Shown: in pieces, positions 1 to 5,551 of the stretch
How the letters are laid out: every line of letters begins with the position of its first letter
Position numbering within the stretch: position 1 is the first letter of the stretch
Source: an uncultured Clostridium sp.
GTDB taxonomy: Bacteria > Bacillota > Clostridia > Clostridiales > Clostridiaceae
Assembly (NCBI RefSeq): GCF_934754915.1
Contig: NZ_CAKVKB010000179.1
Coordinates: 1-5,639 of the forward strand
DNA length: 5,639 bases
Reading direction: 5' to 3'
Position numbers and translations under genes: made by a program
The notes under the pieces: model-generated
Database searches by the model: none
Told to the model about the DNA's origin: nothing
The model's input: the letters and a program-made list of their open reading frames with translations, nothing else

Positions 1-22
1 ATTCAAAATAGGGGGCAATAAG

Positions 23-1018
23 ATGGCAGTAAATTTAAGAGGAAGAAGTTTTTTAAAGTTATTAGATTTTACACCAGCAGAAATAAGATATCTTATAGAT
101 TTATCTAAAGATTTAAAAAGTTTAAAGAGAGCTGGTATTTTACATGATAAGCTTAAAGGAAAGAATATAGTTTTACTTTTTGAAAAAACATCAACAAGAA
201 CAAGATGTTCATTTGAAGTTGCAGGAAATGACTTGGGACTTGGAGTTACATATTTGGATGCAGCTGGTTCTCAGATGGGGAAAAAAGAAAGTATTGCAGA
301 TACTGCAAGAGTTCTTGGAAGGATGTATGATGGAATTGAGTATAGAGGATTCAGTCAGAAAACTGTTGAAGAACTTGCAAAATATTCAGGAGTTCCTGTA
401 TGGAATGGTCTTACTGATGAATTCCATCCAACTCAGATGATAGCAGATCTTCTTACTATTGAAGAAAAACTTGGAAGACTTAAAGGTGTAAATTTTGTAT
501 ATATGGGAGATGCAAGAAACAATATGGGTAATTCCCTTATGGTTGCATGTGCAAAAATGGGGCTTAATTTTACAGCTTGTGCACCTAAAGAATTATTCCC
601 AGCAGAAGAACTTGTTGATACATGTAAGGAAATTGCAGCAGAAAATGGATGTACAATAACCTTAAGTGAAGATGTTAAAAAAGCAACAAAAAATGCAGAT
701 GTAATTTATACAGATGTATGGGTTTCAATGGGTGAACCTGAAGAAGAATGGGATAAGAGATTAAACTTATTGAGACCTTATCAGGTTAACAGTGAGGTTA
801 TGGCCAATGCAAACAAGGATGCCATATTCATGCATTGTCTTCCAGCATATCATGATCATGAAACTAAGGTTGGAAAATCAGTTGGAGAAAAATATGGAAT
901 GGATGCAATTGAAGTTACAAATGAAGTATTTGAAGGAAAGCAATCAGTCGTATTTGATGAAGCAGAAAACAGGATGCATTCAATAAAAGCTATAATTTAT
1001 GCAACTTTAGGAGTTTAA
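23..1018 (+). CDS. argF: Ornithine carbamoyltransferase
   Basis: The enzyme transfers the carbamoyl group of carbamoyl phosphate to ornithine, giving citrulline and phosphate in the cytosol (arginine synthesis, or the reverse in the arginine deiminase pathway). All family signatures are intact in 331 residues, the usual length: carbamoyl-phosphate loop STRTR at 57-61, HPTQ at 135-138, the ornithine-binding D231 and SMG loop at 235-237, the catalytic HCLP at 271-274, and a late arginine at R317. The N-terminal half is the carbamoyl-phosphate domain and the C-terminal half the ornithine domain. The ATG is preceded by an AGGGGGC ribosome site at 10-16 with about six bases of spacing, which fixes the start. 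The next gene begins one base after its stop. The anabolic (argF) and catabolic (arcB) forms cannot be separated by sequence here; no arcA or arcC gene is visible and an amino-acid biosynthesis gene follows, so I favour argF. The promoter lies outside the window. Confidence 0.95.
   Translation: MAVNLRGRSFLKLLDFTPAEIRYLIDLSKDLKSLKRAGILHDKLKGKNIVLLFEKTSTRTRCSFEVAGNDLGLGVTYLDAAGSQMGKKESIADTARVLGRMYDGIEYRGFSQKTVEELAKYSGVPVWNGLTDEFHPTQMIADLLTIEEKLGRLKGVNFVYMGDARNNMGNSLMVACAKMGLNFTACAPKELFPAEELVDTCKEIAAENGCTITLSEDVKKATKNADVIYTDVWVSMGEPEEEWDKRLNLLRPYQVNSEVMANANKDAIFMHCLPAYHDHETKVGKSVGEKYGMDAIEVTNEVFEGKQSVVFDEAENRMHSIKAIIYATLGV
1009..1013 (+). promoter_or_regulatory. Ribosome binding site for the histidinol-phosphatase, inside the end of argF
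   Basis: AGGAG lies within the last codons of the upstream gene, six bases before the ATG at 1020. A second in-frame ATG at 1026 would be 12 bases away, so 1020 is the better start. A ribosome site buried in the preceding reading frame suggests translational coupling of the two genes. Confidence 0.75.
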
Positions 1019-1019
1019 T

Positions 1020-1832
1020 ATGATTATGGAAAAAAATAAACTGAAATTAAGAGATGGACACATACATTCACCATTTTGTCCTCATGGAACTCCTGATTCT
1101 TTAGAATCTTATGTTGAAGAAGGATTAAAACATGGCTTAACTGAAATGTCATTTACTGAACATATGCCTTTTCCAGAATATTTTCTTGATGATAGAAAAT
1201 TTCAAGATGAATGTGCAACACCTAAAAGTCTTATGATGAATTATATAAATGCAGTACAGGAATTAAAAGAAAAGTACAAAAACAAGATAAAGATAAATAT
1301 AGGAATGGAAGTAGATTTTTTGGATGGTCTTGAGGAAAAGACAGTAGAGCTTTTAAATGAGTATGGACCATATATGGAAGATGGACTTTTATCTGTACAC
1401 TTTATAAAAATAGGAGATAAGTTTACAGATATTGATGGAAAAGAAGGTTTTAAAAGAGCAGTTGATTATTATGGAAGTGTTGAAAAGGTATATGATAAAT
1501 ACTATGAAACTCTTATAAAGGCAGTTGAATATGATCTTGGAAAATATAAGCCTAAGCGTATAGGACATCCAAATCTTATCAGAATATTTAATAAACTTTT
1601 TCCAATAGAGTATTTAAATTGTGAGATTTTAGAAAGACTTGCAAAAGCAATAAAATTGAGAGATTATGAAGTAGATATTAATACATCTGGTCTTAGAAAG
1701 CCTTATTGTGGCGAAGTCTATGTAAGCGGGATATTCAAAGACCTTGTTGAAAAATATGAAATAAGACGGGTTTATGGATCAGATTCTCATACATCAAAAG
1801 ATGTGGCAAAGGATTTTGAAAATTTATGGTAA
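1020..1832 (+). CDS. hisK: PHP-family histidinol-phosphatase (HisJ/HisK type)
   Basis: This enzyme hydrolyses histidinol phosphate to histidinol, the penultimate stage of histidine synthesis, using a metal centre in the PHP (polymerase and histidinol phosphatase) fold. The 270-residue protein carries the expected metal-ligand motifs in order: DGHIHSPFCPHG at 12-23, TEH at 46-48, GMEVD at 95-99, SVHF at 125-128, GHPNLIR at 182-188, NTSGLRK at 221-227, and GSDSH at 253-257 near the C-terminus. Length and motif order match the HisJ/HisK-type phosphatases common in Bacillota, unrelated to the HAD-type HisB of enterobacteria. It starts one base after the stop of argF, so the two are probably co-transcribed and coupled. 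No other his gene is visible, so it appears detached from a his operon, as is frequent for this family. An activity on another phosphomonoester cannot be excluded, but the motif set is complete. Confidence 0.88.
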   Translation: MIMEKNKLKLRDGHIHSPFCPHGTPDSLESYVEEGLKHGLTEMSFTEHMPFPEYFLDDRKFQDECATPKSLMMNYINAVQELKEKYKNKIKINIGMEVDFLDGLEEKTVELLNEYGPYMEDGLLSVHFIKIGDKFTDIDGKEGFKRAVDYYGSVEKVYDKYYETLIKAVEYDLGKYKPKRIGHPNLIRIFNKLFPIEYLNCEILERLAKAIKLRDYEVDINTSGLRKPYCGEVYVSGIFKDLVEKYEIRRVYGSDSHTSKDVAKDFENLW

Positions 1833-1866
1833 TAATTCAGAATTAAACTAATTAAAGATAAAGAAA

Positions 1867-1898
1867 GGAGCTGTATCTGAAAGAAGCTGTATTTGAAA
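1867..1898 (+). repeat. Two tandem 16-bp repeats upstream of the terminator
   Basis: Positions 1867-1882 and 1883-1898 are adjacent copies that match at 14 of 16 positions, sharing the core AGCTGTAT followed by (C/T)TGAAA. Both copies are complementary to the same downstream segment, 1907-1920, so the repeat duplicates the 5' arm of a hairpin. A slippage duplication is the simplest origin. Confidence 0.7.
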
Positions 1899-1924
1899 AA
1901 GCAGAATTCAGTATACAGCTTTTT
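1881..1924 (+). terminator. Probable rho-independent terminator after the histidinol-phosphatase
   Basis: AAGCTGTAT at 1884-1892 pairs perfectly with ATACAGCTT at 1913-1921. The helix extends outward through 1881-1883 against the T-run, and inward after one bulged T with TTGAA (1893-1897) against TTCAG (1907-1911), leaving a 9-base loop. Five Ts (1920-1924) follow the GC part, giving the usual A-rich start and U-rich end. It would separate argF-hisK from the next unit. The stem has few G-C pairs, so it may be leaky. Confidence 0.6.
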
Positions 1925-1959
1925 AAGTGTATGTTTAGAATGAAGGGAATATTAGAGTT

Positions 1960-2562
1960 ATGGGAATTGAGAGGAATTTTATAAAAGAGATAACAGAATA
2001 TATTTTTATCGAAGATAAACCAGAAAAATCTGATATAATATTTGTGCCTGGAGGGTTATATCCAGAGCCAATGGAAAAAGCATCGGAATTATATAAGGAT
2101 GGATATGCAAAGTATATACTTCCATCAGGAAGATTTAGTCTTAAATTTAGTCATTTTACCAAACCTGAAAGCAAAAGTGATTTATATGGTGGAAATTATA
2201 AAACAGAATTTGAATTTTTAAAGGATGTAGCAGTAAAAAATGGAGTGCCAGGAGGAGTTATCTTAAAGGAAGATACTGCAACATGGACAAAAGAGAATGC
2301 GTTTAAGTCAAGAGAAGTTACAGATTATATGAATATTCATGTAAAAAAAGCTATAATATGCTGTAAATCATTTCATGCAAAGAGATGTCTAATGTTTTAT
2401 AGATGGGCATTTAAAGAGACAGAATTTTTTGTATGCCCAGTTGATATTGAAGGTGTAAGCAGGTATAATTGGTATAAATCTCAATATGGGATTGATAGTG
2501 TCATGGGTGAATTATCAAGATGTGGAGGTCAGATGAAAAGTGCCATAAAAGAATGGTATTAA
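1960..2562 (+). CDS. DUF218 / YdcF-like protein, cytosolic
   Basis: A 200-residue protein with the layout of the DUF218 (YdcF/SanA-like) family, whose biochemical role is poorly defined; E. coli YdcF is reported to bind S-adenosylmethionine, while SanA-type members affect the cell envelope. Visible features are the opening strand and glycine turn SDIIFVPGG at 24-32, a second strand and turn LPSGRFS at 54-60, a TEFEFLKDVAVKNGVP helix at 82-97, the acidic ILKED at 101-105 followed by TWTKENA, and CKSFHAKRCLMFYRWAF at 135-151, resembling the family's conserved histidine/arginine segment before CPVD at 159-162. There is no signal peptide or membrane helix, so this is a soluble form. The start is uncertain: GAAGGG at 1942-1947 is 12 bases from the ATG, further than usual, but the frame is closed by TAG at 1936 and no earlier ATG exists. 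It follows a terminator and leads a short unit with the next gene. Confidence 0.72.
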   Translation: MGIERNFIKEITEYIFIEDKPEKSDIIFVPGGLYPEPMEKASELYKDGYAKYILPSGRFSLKFSHFTKPESKSDLYGGNYKTEFEFLKDVAVKNGVPGGVILKEDTATWTKENAFKSREVTDYMNIHVKKAIICCKSFHAKRCLMFYRWAFKETEFFVCPVDIEGVSRYNWYKSQYGIDSVMGELSRCGGQMKSAIKEWY

Positions 2563-2594
2563 CTAAAAATATATAGAAAAGTGGGAAAATTGCA

Positions 2595-3020
2595 ATGATG
2601 TATGAAAATTTAGAAAAAAAGATTAATAAACTGGATAAAGATATTGAAGCATTAAGAAGAGCTAAACATTACTTGAGCAATAAAGACGAAATAAATGAAA
2701 TAATGGACACTCTTAACAAAGAAAGACAGGTTTATGCTGATGAAATATATCTTGTCGATCCAATGGCATATACTGAATGTATAAATTATATAAGAGGTAT
2801 GATGAACAAAGAACTTGGAAAAGAAGAACAGATTGAAATTCTTGAATATATAAAAGAACTTCATGGAAGAAAGTGTCCAAATGTAAGCAGAAAAAGCTAT
2901 GGATTAAATGCATGGCTTAAGCACCTTGATATTGAATGTGAATGGATTCAATATGAAGATAGAGATTGGGCAGGTCTTGTAATTACAGGAATAATTCCAA
3001 GAGTGCAGAATGGAAATTAA
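2595..3020 (+). CDS. Hypothetical protein with N-terminal coiled coil
   Basis: I do not recognise this 141-residue protein. Residues 1-50 are highly charged and heptad-like (ENLEKKINKLDKDIEALRRA, then ...IMDTLNKERQVYADEI), suggesting a coiled coil or helical hairpin. The middle (57-92) is predicted helical, and the C-terminal third has aromatic and glycine positions (SYGLNAWLKHLDIECEWIQY, then DWAGLVITGI) that look like a small folded alpha/beta module. There is no signal peptide or membrane segment; two cysteines at 62 and 94 and a third at 115 do not form a clear metal motif. The ATG at 2595 is directly followed by another at 2598; a weak GTGGGA site at 2581-2586 precedes both. Codon use is like that of its neighbours, and the frame overlaps no other credible gene. 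It lies 32 bases after the YdcF-like gene, so co-transcription is likely. No good terminator follows it. Confidence 0.75.
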   Translation: MMYENLEKKINKLDKDIEALRRAKHYLSNKDEINEIMDTLNKERQVYADEIYLVDPMAYTECINYIRGMMNKELGKEEQIEILEYIKELHGRKCPNVSRKSYGLNAWLKHLDIECEWIQYEDRDWAGLVITGIIPRVQNGN

Positions 3021-3096
3021 TTTATATTGTTAATTGTAACATAATAATATTAATTAAAATATTTGATTTATAAACATAAGTTATGAAATAAAATGT
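3021..3096. other. AT-rich spacer after the hypothetical gene
   Basis: Nearly pure A/T. A weak TGTTA/TAACA hairpin follows the stop, without a U-tract, so I do not call a terminator. The first copy of the 34-bp repeat begins at 3056. No open frame here looks coding. Confidence 0.5.
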
Positions 3097-3123
3097 TTGA
3101 CTTATAAATATGAATGATGTATC
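3056..3123 (+). repeat. Imperfect tandem 34-bp direct repeat upstream of the ncRNA promoter
   Basis: Copies at 3056-3089 and 3090-3123 agree at 25 of 34 positions, with the best match in the first 22 (AAAAT, TTTGA, TTATAAA, AT in register); several of the differences are transitions. The second copy contains the -35 box of the candidate promoter at 3097. The repeat could be a pair of regulator sites or simply a drifting duplication in AT-rich DNA. Confidence 0.5.
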
Positions 3124-3125
3124 AT
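3097..3125 (+). promoter_or_regulatory. Candidate sigma-A promoter for the structured RNA
   Basis: TTGACT at 3097-3102 and TATCAT at 3120-3125 are separated by exactly 17 bases. The predicted start is near 3132, inside or at the edge of the hairpin 3129-3156, and a transcript from here to the terminator at 3427 would be about 295 nt. The match is good, but AT-rich DNA gives many chance hits. Confidence 0.5.
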
Positions 3126-3128
3126 GAG

Positions 3129-3156
3129 TTTAAAGGAATTTTTTGTTTCCTTTAAA
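3129..3156 (+). other. Perfect 10-bp hairpin near the predicted transcript start
   Basis: TTTAAAGGAA (3129-3138) and TTCCTTTAAA (3147-3156) are exact reverse complements around an 8-base T-rich loop. No T-run follows on either strand, so it is not a canonical terminator. It may cap the 5' end of the RNA or act as a dyad protein site. Confidence 0.5.
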
Positions 3157-3220
3157 AATATAAATAAATATTAGTATAGGTTTCAGATTGAAAGTGAGGG
3201 AAGTTTGTGAGTGTCTAGTA

Positions 3221-3249
3221 TTGACATTTGATTTTAAATTTAATATTAA
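3221..3249 (+). promoter_or_regulatory. Alternative internal promoter (consensus -35)
   Basis: TTGACA (3221-3226), a 17-base spacer and TATTAA (3244-3249) form a near-consensus sigma-A promoter inside the left arm of the RNA rod. It would start transcription near 3256, just before the GAGGGGG element. Either it drives a short leader transcript or it is a chance match within the structured RNA; the two uses need not exclude each other. Confidence 0.3.
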
Positions 3250-3275
3250 TTCAAAAAAGAGGGGGTAAAGGACCT

Positions 3276-3323
3276 TTGCTTGTTGTTGAATTAATTAAAT
3301 CAGGTATACTAGACGAGTCATGA
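3276..3323 (+). CDS. Possible 15-codon leader peptide
   Basis: A TTG-started frame encodes MLVVELIKSGILDES and ends in TGA at 3321-3323. GAGGGGG at 3259-3265 lies 10 bases upstream, similar in character to the site of argF. Seven of its 15 residues are Leu, Ile or Val, and it is followed by two hairpins, the second a terminator, as in an attenuator. Against it: the bases are also fully used by RNA pairing, the start is a rare codon, and no branched-chain amino-acid gene follows. I regard it as a weak alternative. Confidence 0.15.
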   Translation: MLVVELIKSGILDES

Positions 3324-3342
3324 ATTTTTCTTATTAAAATGC

Positions 3343-3378
3343 AGCACATTGAGTATAAACTTTTTATACTGTTGTGTT
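3343..3378 (+). other. Strong hairpin between the RNA rod and the terminator
   Basis: AGTATAAA (3352-3359) and TTTATACT (3363-3370) pair perfectly around CTT. After a small internal loop the stem resumes with AGCACA (3343-3348) against TGTGTT (3373-3378). Five Ts (3377-3381) follow, so it may contribute to termination or be an independent domain of the RNA. Confidence 0.55.
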
Positions 3379-3396
3379 TTTAGTGATAAATTATTT

Positions 3397-3427
3397 AAGC
3401 TGTGGAGTATCCATGGCTTTTTATTTT
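3397..3427 (+). terminator. Rho-independent terminator of the structured RNA
   Basis: A 9-pair stem, AAGCTGTGG (3397-3405) with CCATGGCTT (3411-3419), has four G-C pairs and two G-U pairs, and a 5-base loop AGTAT. It runs directly into TTTTT-A-TTTT (3418-3427). This is the clearest terminator in the window. There is no gene immediately before it, which implies that the region upstream is itself transcribed. Confidence 0.8.
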
Positions 3428-3647
3428 GCAATATATAAATTTGGATATTTAAAATTATAATTTTATATAATCAACTATAGTATTTATGCTGACTTATAAT
3501 ACTATATGTGGATATAAATTTGATGTTTATGTTAATATGAAAAATCCTAAAAAATATATATAAATAGAATCATCAATAAATATGAATTTTATGAAATCTA
3601 TACAGAATTCATGGCTTGAATACACTATGAAAAGAGGAATTTAAACT
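3428..3647. other. AT-rich leader region of the mutS2-like gene
   Basis: About 220 bases with no convincing gene. It holds the candidate promoter and inverted repeat at 3476-3506 and the ribosome site AGAGGA at 3633-3638. A 20-codon ATG frame (3582-3644) ends three bases before the mutS2-like start but has no ribosome binding site, so I do not call it a gene. Confidence 0.6.
3476..3506 (+). promoter_or_regulatory. Candidate -10 element overlapped by a 9-bp inverted repeat
   Basis: TATAGTATT (3476-3484) and AATACTATA (3498-3506) are exact reverse complements with a 13-base centre. A consensus TATAAT (3495-3500) overlaps the right arm. Only a poor -35 (around TCAACT, 3471-3476) is present. If used, transcription of the mutS2-like gene would start near 3507 with a leader of about 140 nt, and a protein binding the repeat would block it. 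The operator idea is inference. Confidence 0.35.
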
Positions 3648-5540
3648 ATGAATAATATGACTTTTGAAAAATTACATTATTATAAATTGAAAGAGATTGT
3701 AAAATCCTATTGTGTCAGTAATCTAGGAAAGAAATTGATAGATAAAATTGTGCCAGACAGCAGTATTAAAAATGTTGAAAGAATGTTGAGTGAAACAAGT
3801 GAAGGAAGAAATCTTCTTGATGCAGGATATCATATTCCATTGGAAGGTATTTTTGATATATGCCCTCTTATTGACAAAATAGATAAAGGAGGGGTTCTTG
3901 AACCTTCAGAACTTGCTAATATATGTGACTTTTTAAGAGGTTGCAGAAAAATAAAGACATTTATAAAGGATAAAGAAGGTTATGCACAAACATTAAGTTC
4001 TTATGGTGAAAATATAACTGAATTGAAATATATTGAAGAAGAAATTGAAAATGCGGTAAAAGGTTCTGTTGTAGATTCAAATGCAACAAAGGAATTAAAA
4101 AAAATAAGAAAGCAGATTGGAATATGCGAAGAAAAGATAAAGGAAAAGCTTGAAAAGTTTATAAAAAATCCATCAAACAGGCAATATCTTCAGGAGTTTT
4201 TTGTGAGTCAACGTAATGGAAGATATACTGTTCCTGTAAAAGCTGCTTACAAAAATCATATATCAGGAAATGTGATTGAAGTTTCAGCAAAGGGAAGTAC
4301 TGTATTTATTGAACCTGATGCAGTTTCAAGATACACTGCTGAACTTGCAGGATTGAGTGCAGAGGAAAGCGTTGAAGAATATAGGATTTTAGCAATGATA
4401 AGTGAAATGATATATGAACGAATTCATGATATCAAGATTAATATCGAAGTTATTTCAGAATATGATATGATACTTGCAAAAGCAAAATATAGCAGAGAAA
4501 TAAATGGAATAAAACCAAAGCTTAATGACAGGGGATATATAAAAATAATAAAAGGCAGATATCAGCTTATTGAAAATGGAGTGCCTCTTGATTTTGAAAT
4601 AGGAGATAATTATAGAAGCCTAATAATTACAGGACCCAATGCAGGAGGAAAGACTGTTGTTTTAAAAACAGTAGGACTTATGACTCTTGCAGTTATGAGT
4701 GGATTCCATATTTCATGCGGTGAAGGAAGTGAAATGGCTGTATTTGATAATATATTTGTTGATATTGGAGACAATCAGAGTGTTGAAAATTCACTGAGCA
4801 CATTTTCATCTCATGTAAAAAATCTTGCTGATATATTGAGGGAAAGCAGCAGAAATTCTTTGCTATTATTTGATGAAATAGGAAGCGGAACAGAGCCTAA
4901 TGAAGGTGCAGCACTTGCAATAGCTGTTCTTGAAGAATTTTATCATAAAGGATGTATAACTGTTGCATCGACTCATTATGGAGAAATAAAGAATTTTTCA
5001 GAGAATCATCCTCATTTTGAAAATGCAGCAATGGAATTTAAAAAGGATACTCTTGAACCTTTGTATAGACTTCACATTGGAAAAAGTGGAGACAGTAATG
5101 CATTGTATATTTCTAAGAAGATGGGAATACCTGAACATATAATTCAAAGAAGCAGAAAATATATTGATACTAAAGAGTATAATTATGAACTTTTAAAAGA
5201 TAGTAAAATAAAAAAGGAGTCTTCTTTTGAAAAAGAAAATATTGCAGATGACATATTCAAAAAGGGAGATAAGGTAAAACTTCTTGACTGTAATAAGAGT
5301 GGTATAGTTTATAAGGAAATTGACAAGTTTAATAATGTTGTAGTATTTATAAATGGTGAATTTAAAGAAGTTAATTATAAGAGAATAAAACTTGAATTGA
5401 AGTGTGCTGAACTTTATCCAGAAGGATATGATCTTAATCAGATTTTTGTATCATTTAAAGAAAGAAAACTTGAGCATGATATAGAAAGAGGTTCCAAAAA
5501 AGCACTTAAAAAAATAAGAAAAGAAAGTAAAACTTTCTAA
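3648..5540 (+). CDS. MutS2-family ATPase lacking the Smr domain
   Basis: A MutS2-type protein of 630 residues; full-length MutS2 has about 780. Residues 1-280 form the MutS2-type core and lever helices, including VSQRNGRYTVPVK at 186-198 and GSTVFIEP at 216-223. The ATPase domain is complete: Walker A GPNAGGKT at 329-336, signature STFSSH at 384-389, Walker B LLLFDEIGSGTEP at 405-417, and H-loop STHYGE at 441-446. A KOW-like segment follows (FKKGDKVKLL to about 580). The C-terminal Smr nuclease domain is absent; instead there is a short tail with a basic end (HDIERGSKKALKKIRK, 610-625). Family members bind branched DNA or collided ribosomes, and the ATPase dimer probably does so here, without Smr nuclease activity. 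The tail is orderly and the stop is followed by non-coding sequence, so this looks like a natural short paralogue, not a recent truncation. AGAGGA (3633-3638) sets the start. It appears to be monocistronic. Confidence 0.88.
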   Translation: MNNMTFEKLHYYKLKEIVKSYCVSNLGKKLIDKIVPDSSIKNVERMLSETSEGRNLLDAGYHIPLEGIFDICPLIDKIDKGGVLEPSELANICDFLRGCRKIKTFIKDKEGYAQTLSSYGENITELKYIEEEIENAVKGSVVDSNATKELKKIRKQIGICEEKIKEKLEKFIKNPSNRQYLQEFFVSQRNGRYTVPVKAAYKNHISGNVIEVSAKGSTVFIEPDAVSRYTAELAGLSAEESVEEYRILAMISEMIYERIHDIKINIEVISEYDMILAKAKYSREINGIKPKLNDRGYIKIIKGRYQLIENGVPLDFEIGDNYRSLIITGPNAGGKTVVLKTVGLMTLAVMSGFHISCGEGSEMAVFDNIFVDIGDNQSVENSLSTFSSHVKNLADILRESSRNSLLLFDEIGSGTEPNEGAALAIAVLEEFYHKGCITVASTHYGEIKNFSENHPHFENAAMEFKKDTLEPLYRLHIGKSGDSNALYISKKMGIPEHIIQRSRKYIDTKEYNYELLKDSKIKKESSFEKENIADDIFKKGDKVKLLDCNKSGIVYKEIDKFNNVVVFINGEFKEVNYKRIKLELKCAELYPEGYDLNQIFVSFKERKLEHDIERGSKKALKKIRKESKTF

Positions 5541-5551
5541 TCAGAATGTAG

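Larger units (their letters stand above)
3181..3427 (+). ncRNA. Putative structured non-coding RNA of unknown class
   Basis: The segment folds in consecutive modules. A small hairpin TTTCA/TGAAA (3181-3193) can form at the 5' edge. The main rod pairs 3193-3210 with 3318-3335: 18 uninterrupted pairs, seven of them G-U. After a small internal loop, 3212-3221 pairs with 3306-3315; after a TGAC bulge, 3226-3234 pairs with 3297-3305; the inner arm 3245-3254 pairs perfectly with 3286-3295. The apical region 3255-3285 is G-rich (GAGGGGGTAAAGGACC) and can form GGGGT/ACCTT. A second hairpin (3343-3378) and a terminator (3397-3427) follow. The many G-U pairs argue for selection on RNA rather than a DNA palindrome. 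The 5' end is uncertain: 3132 if the promoter at 3097 is used. It is not tmRNA, SRP RNA, RNase P RNA or a T-box by their hallmark motifs. The raiA-type RNAs of Bacillota and 6S RNA are possible relatives, unverified. Confidence 0.55.

Noticed and set aside
180..986. Open frames at 180-440 and 792-986 inside argF
   Set aside because: They are in other frames of a well-recognised gene, with no ribosome sites or protein-like motifs.
2652..2913. Reverse-strand frames opposite the hypothetical gene
   Set aside because: They are phenylalanine/isoleucine-rich complements of the A-rich + strand gene, with no ribosome site or partner gene.
3181..3427. Known riboswitch, T-box, tmRNA, SRP RNA or RNase P RNA
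   Set aside because: I looked for the hallmark motifs (T-box GGTGG-type sequence, tmRNA ends, RNase P GAGGAAAGTCC, c-di-GMP and fluoride cores) and saw none; a covariance search is needed to exclude divergent members.
3582..3644. 20-codon ATG frame ending three bases before the mutS2-like start
   Set aside because: The spacing would suit translational coupling, but there is no Shine-Dalgarno sequence upstream, and its last codons include the ribosome site of the real gene.
3021..3647. CRISPR array or mobile element in the long gap
   Set aside because: The repeats are only two imperfect adjacent copies with no spacers, and there are no transposase fragments, target duplications or terminal inverted repeats.
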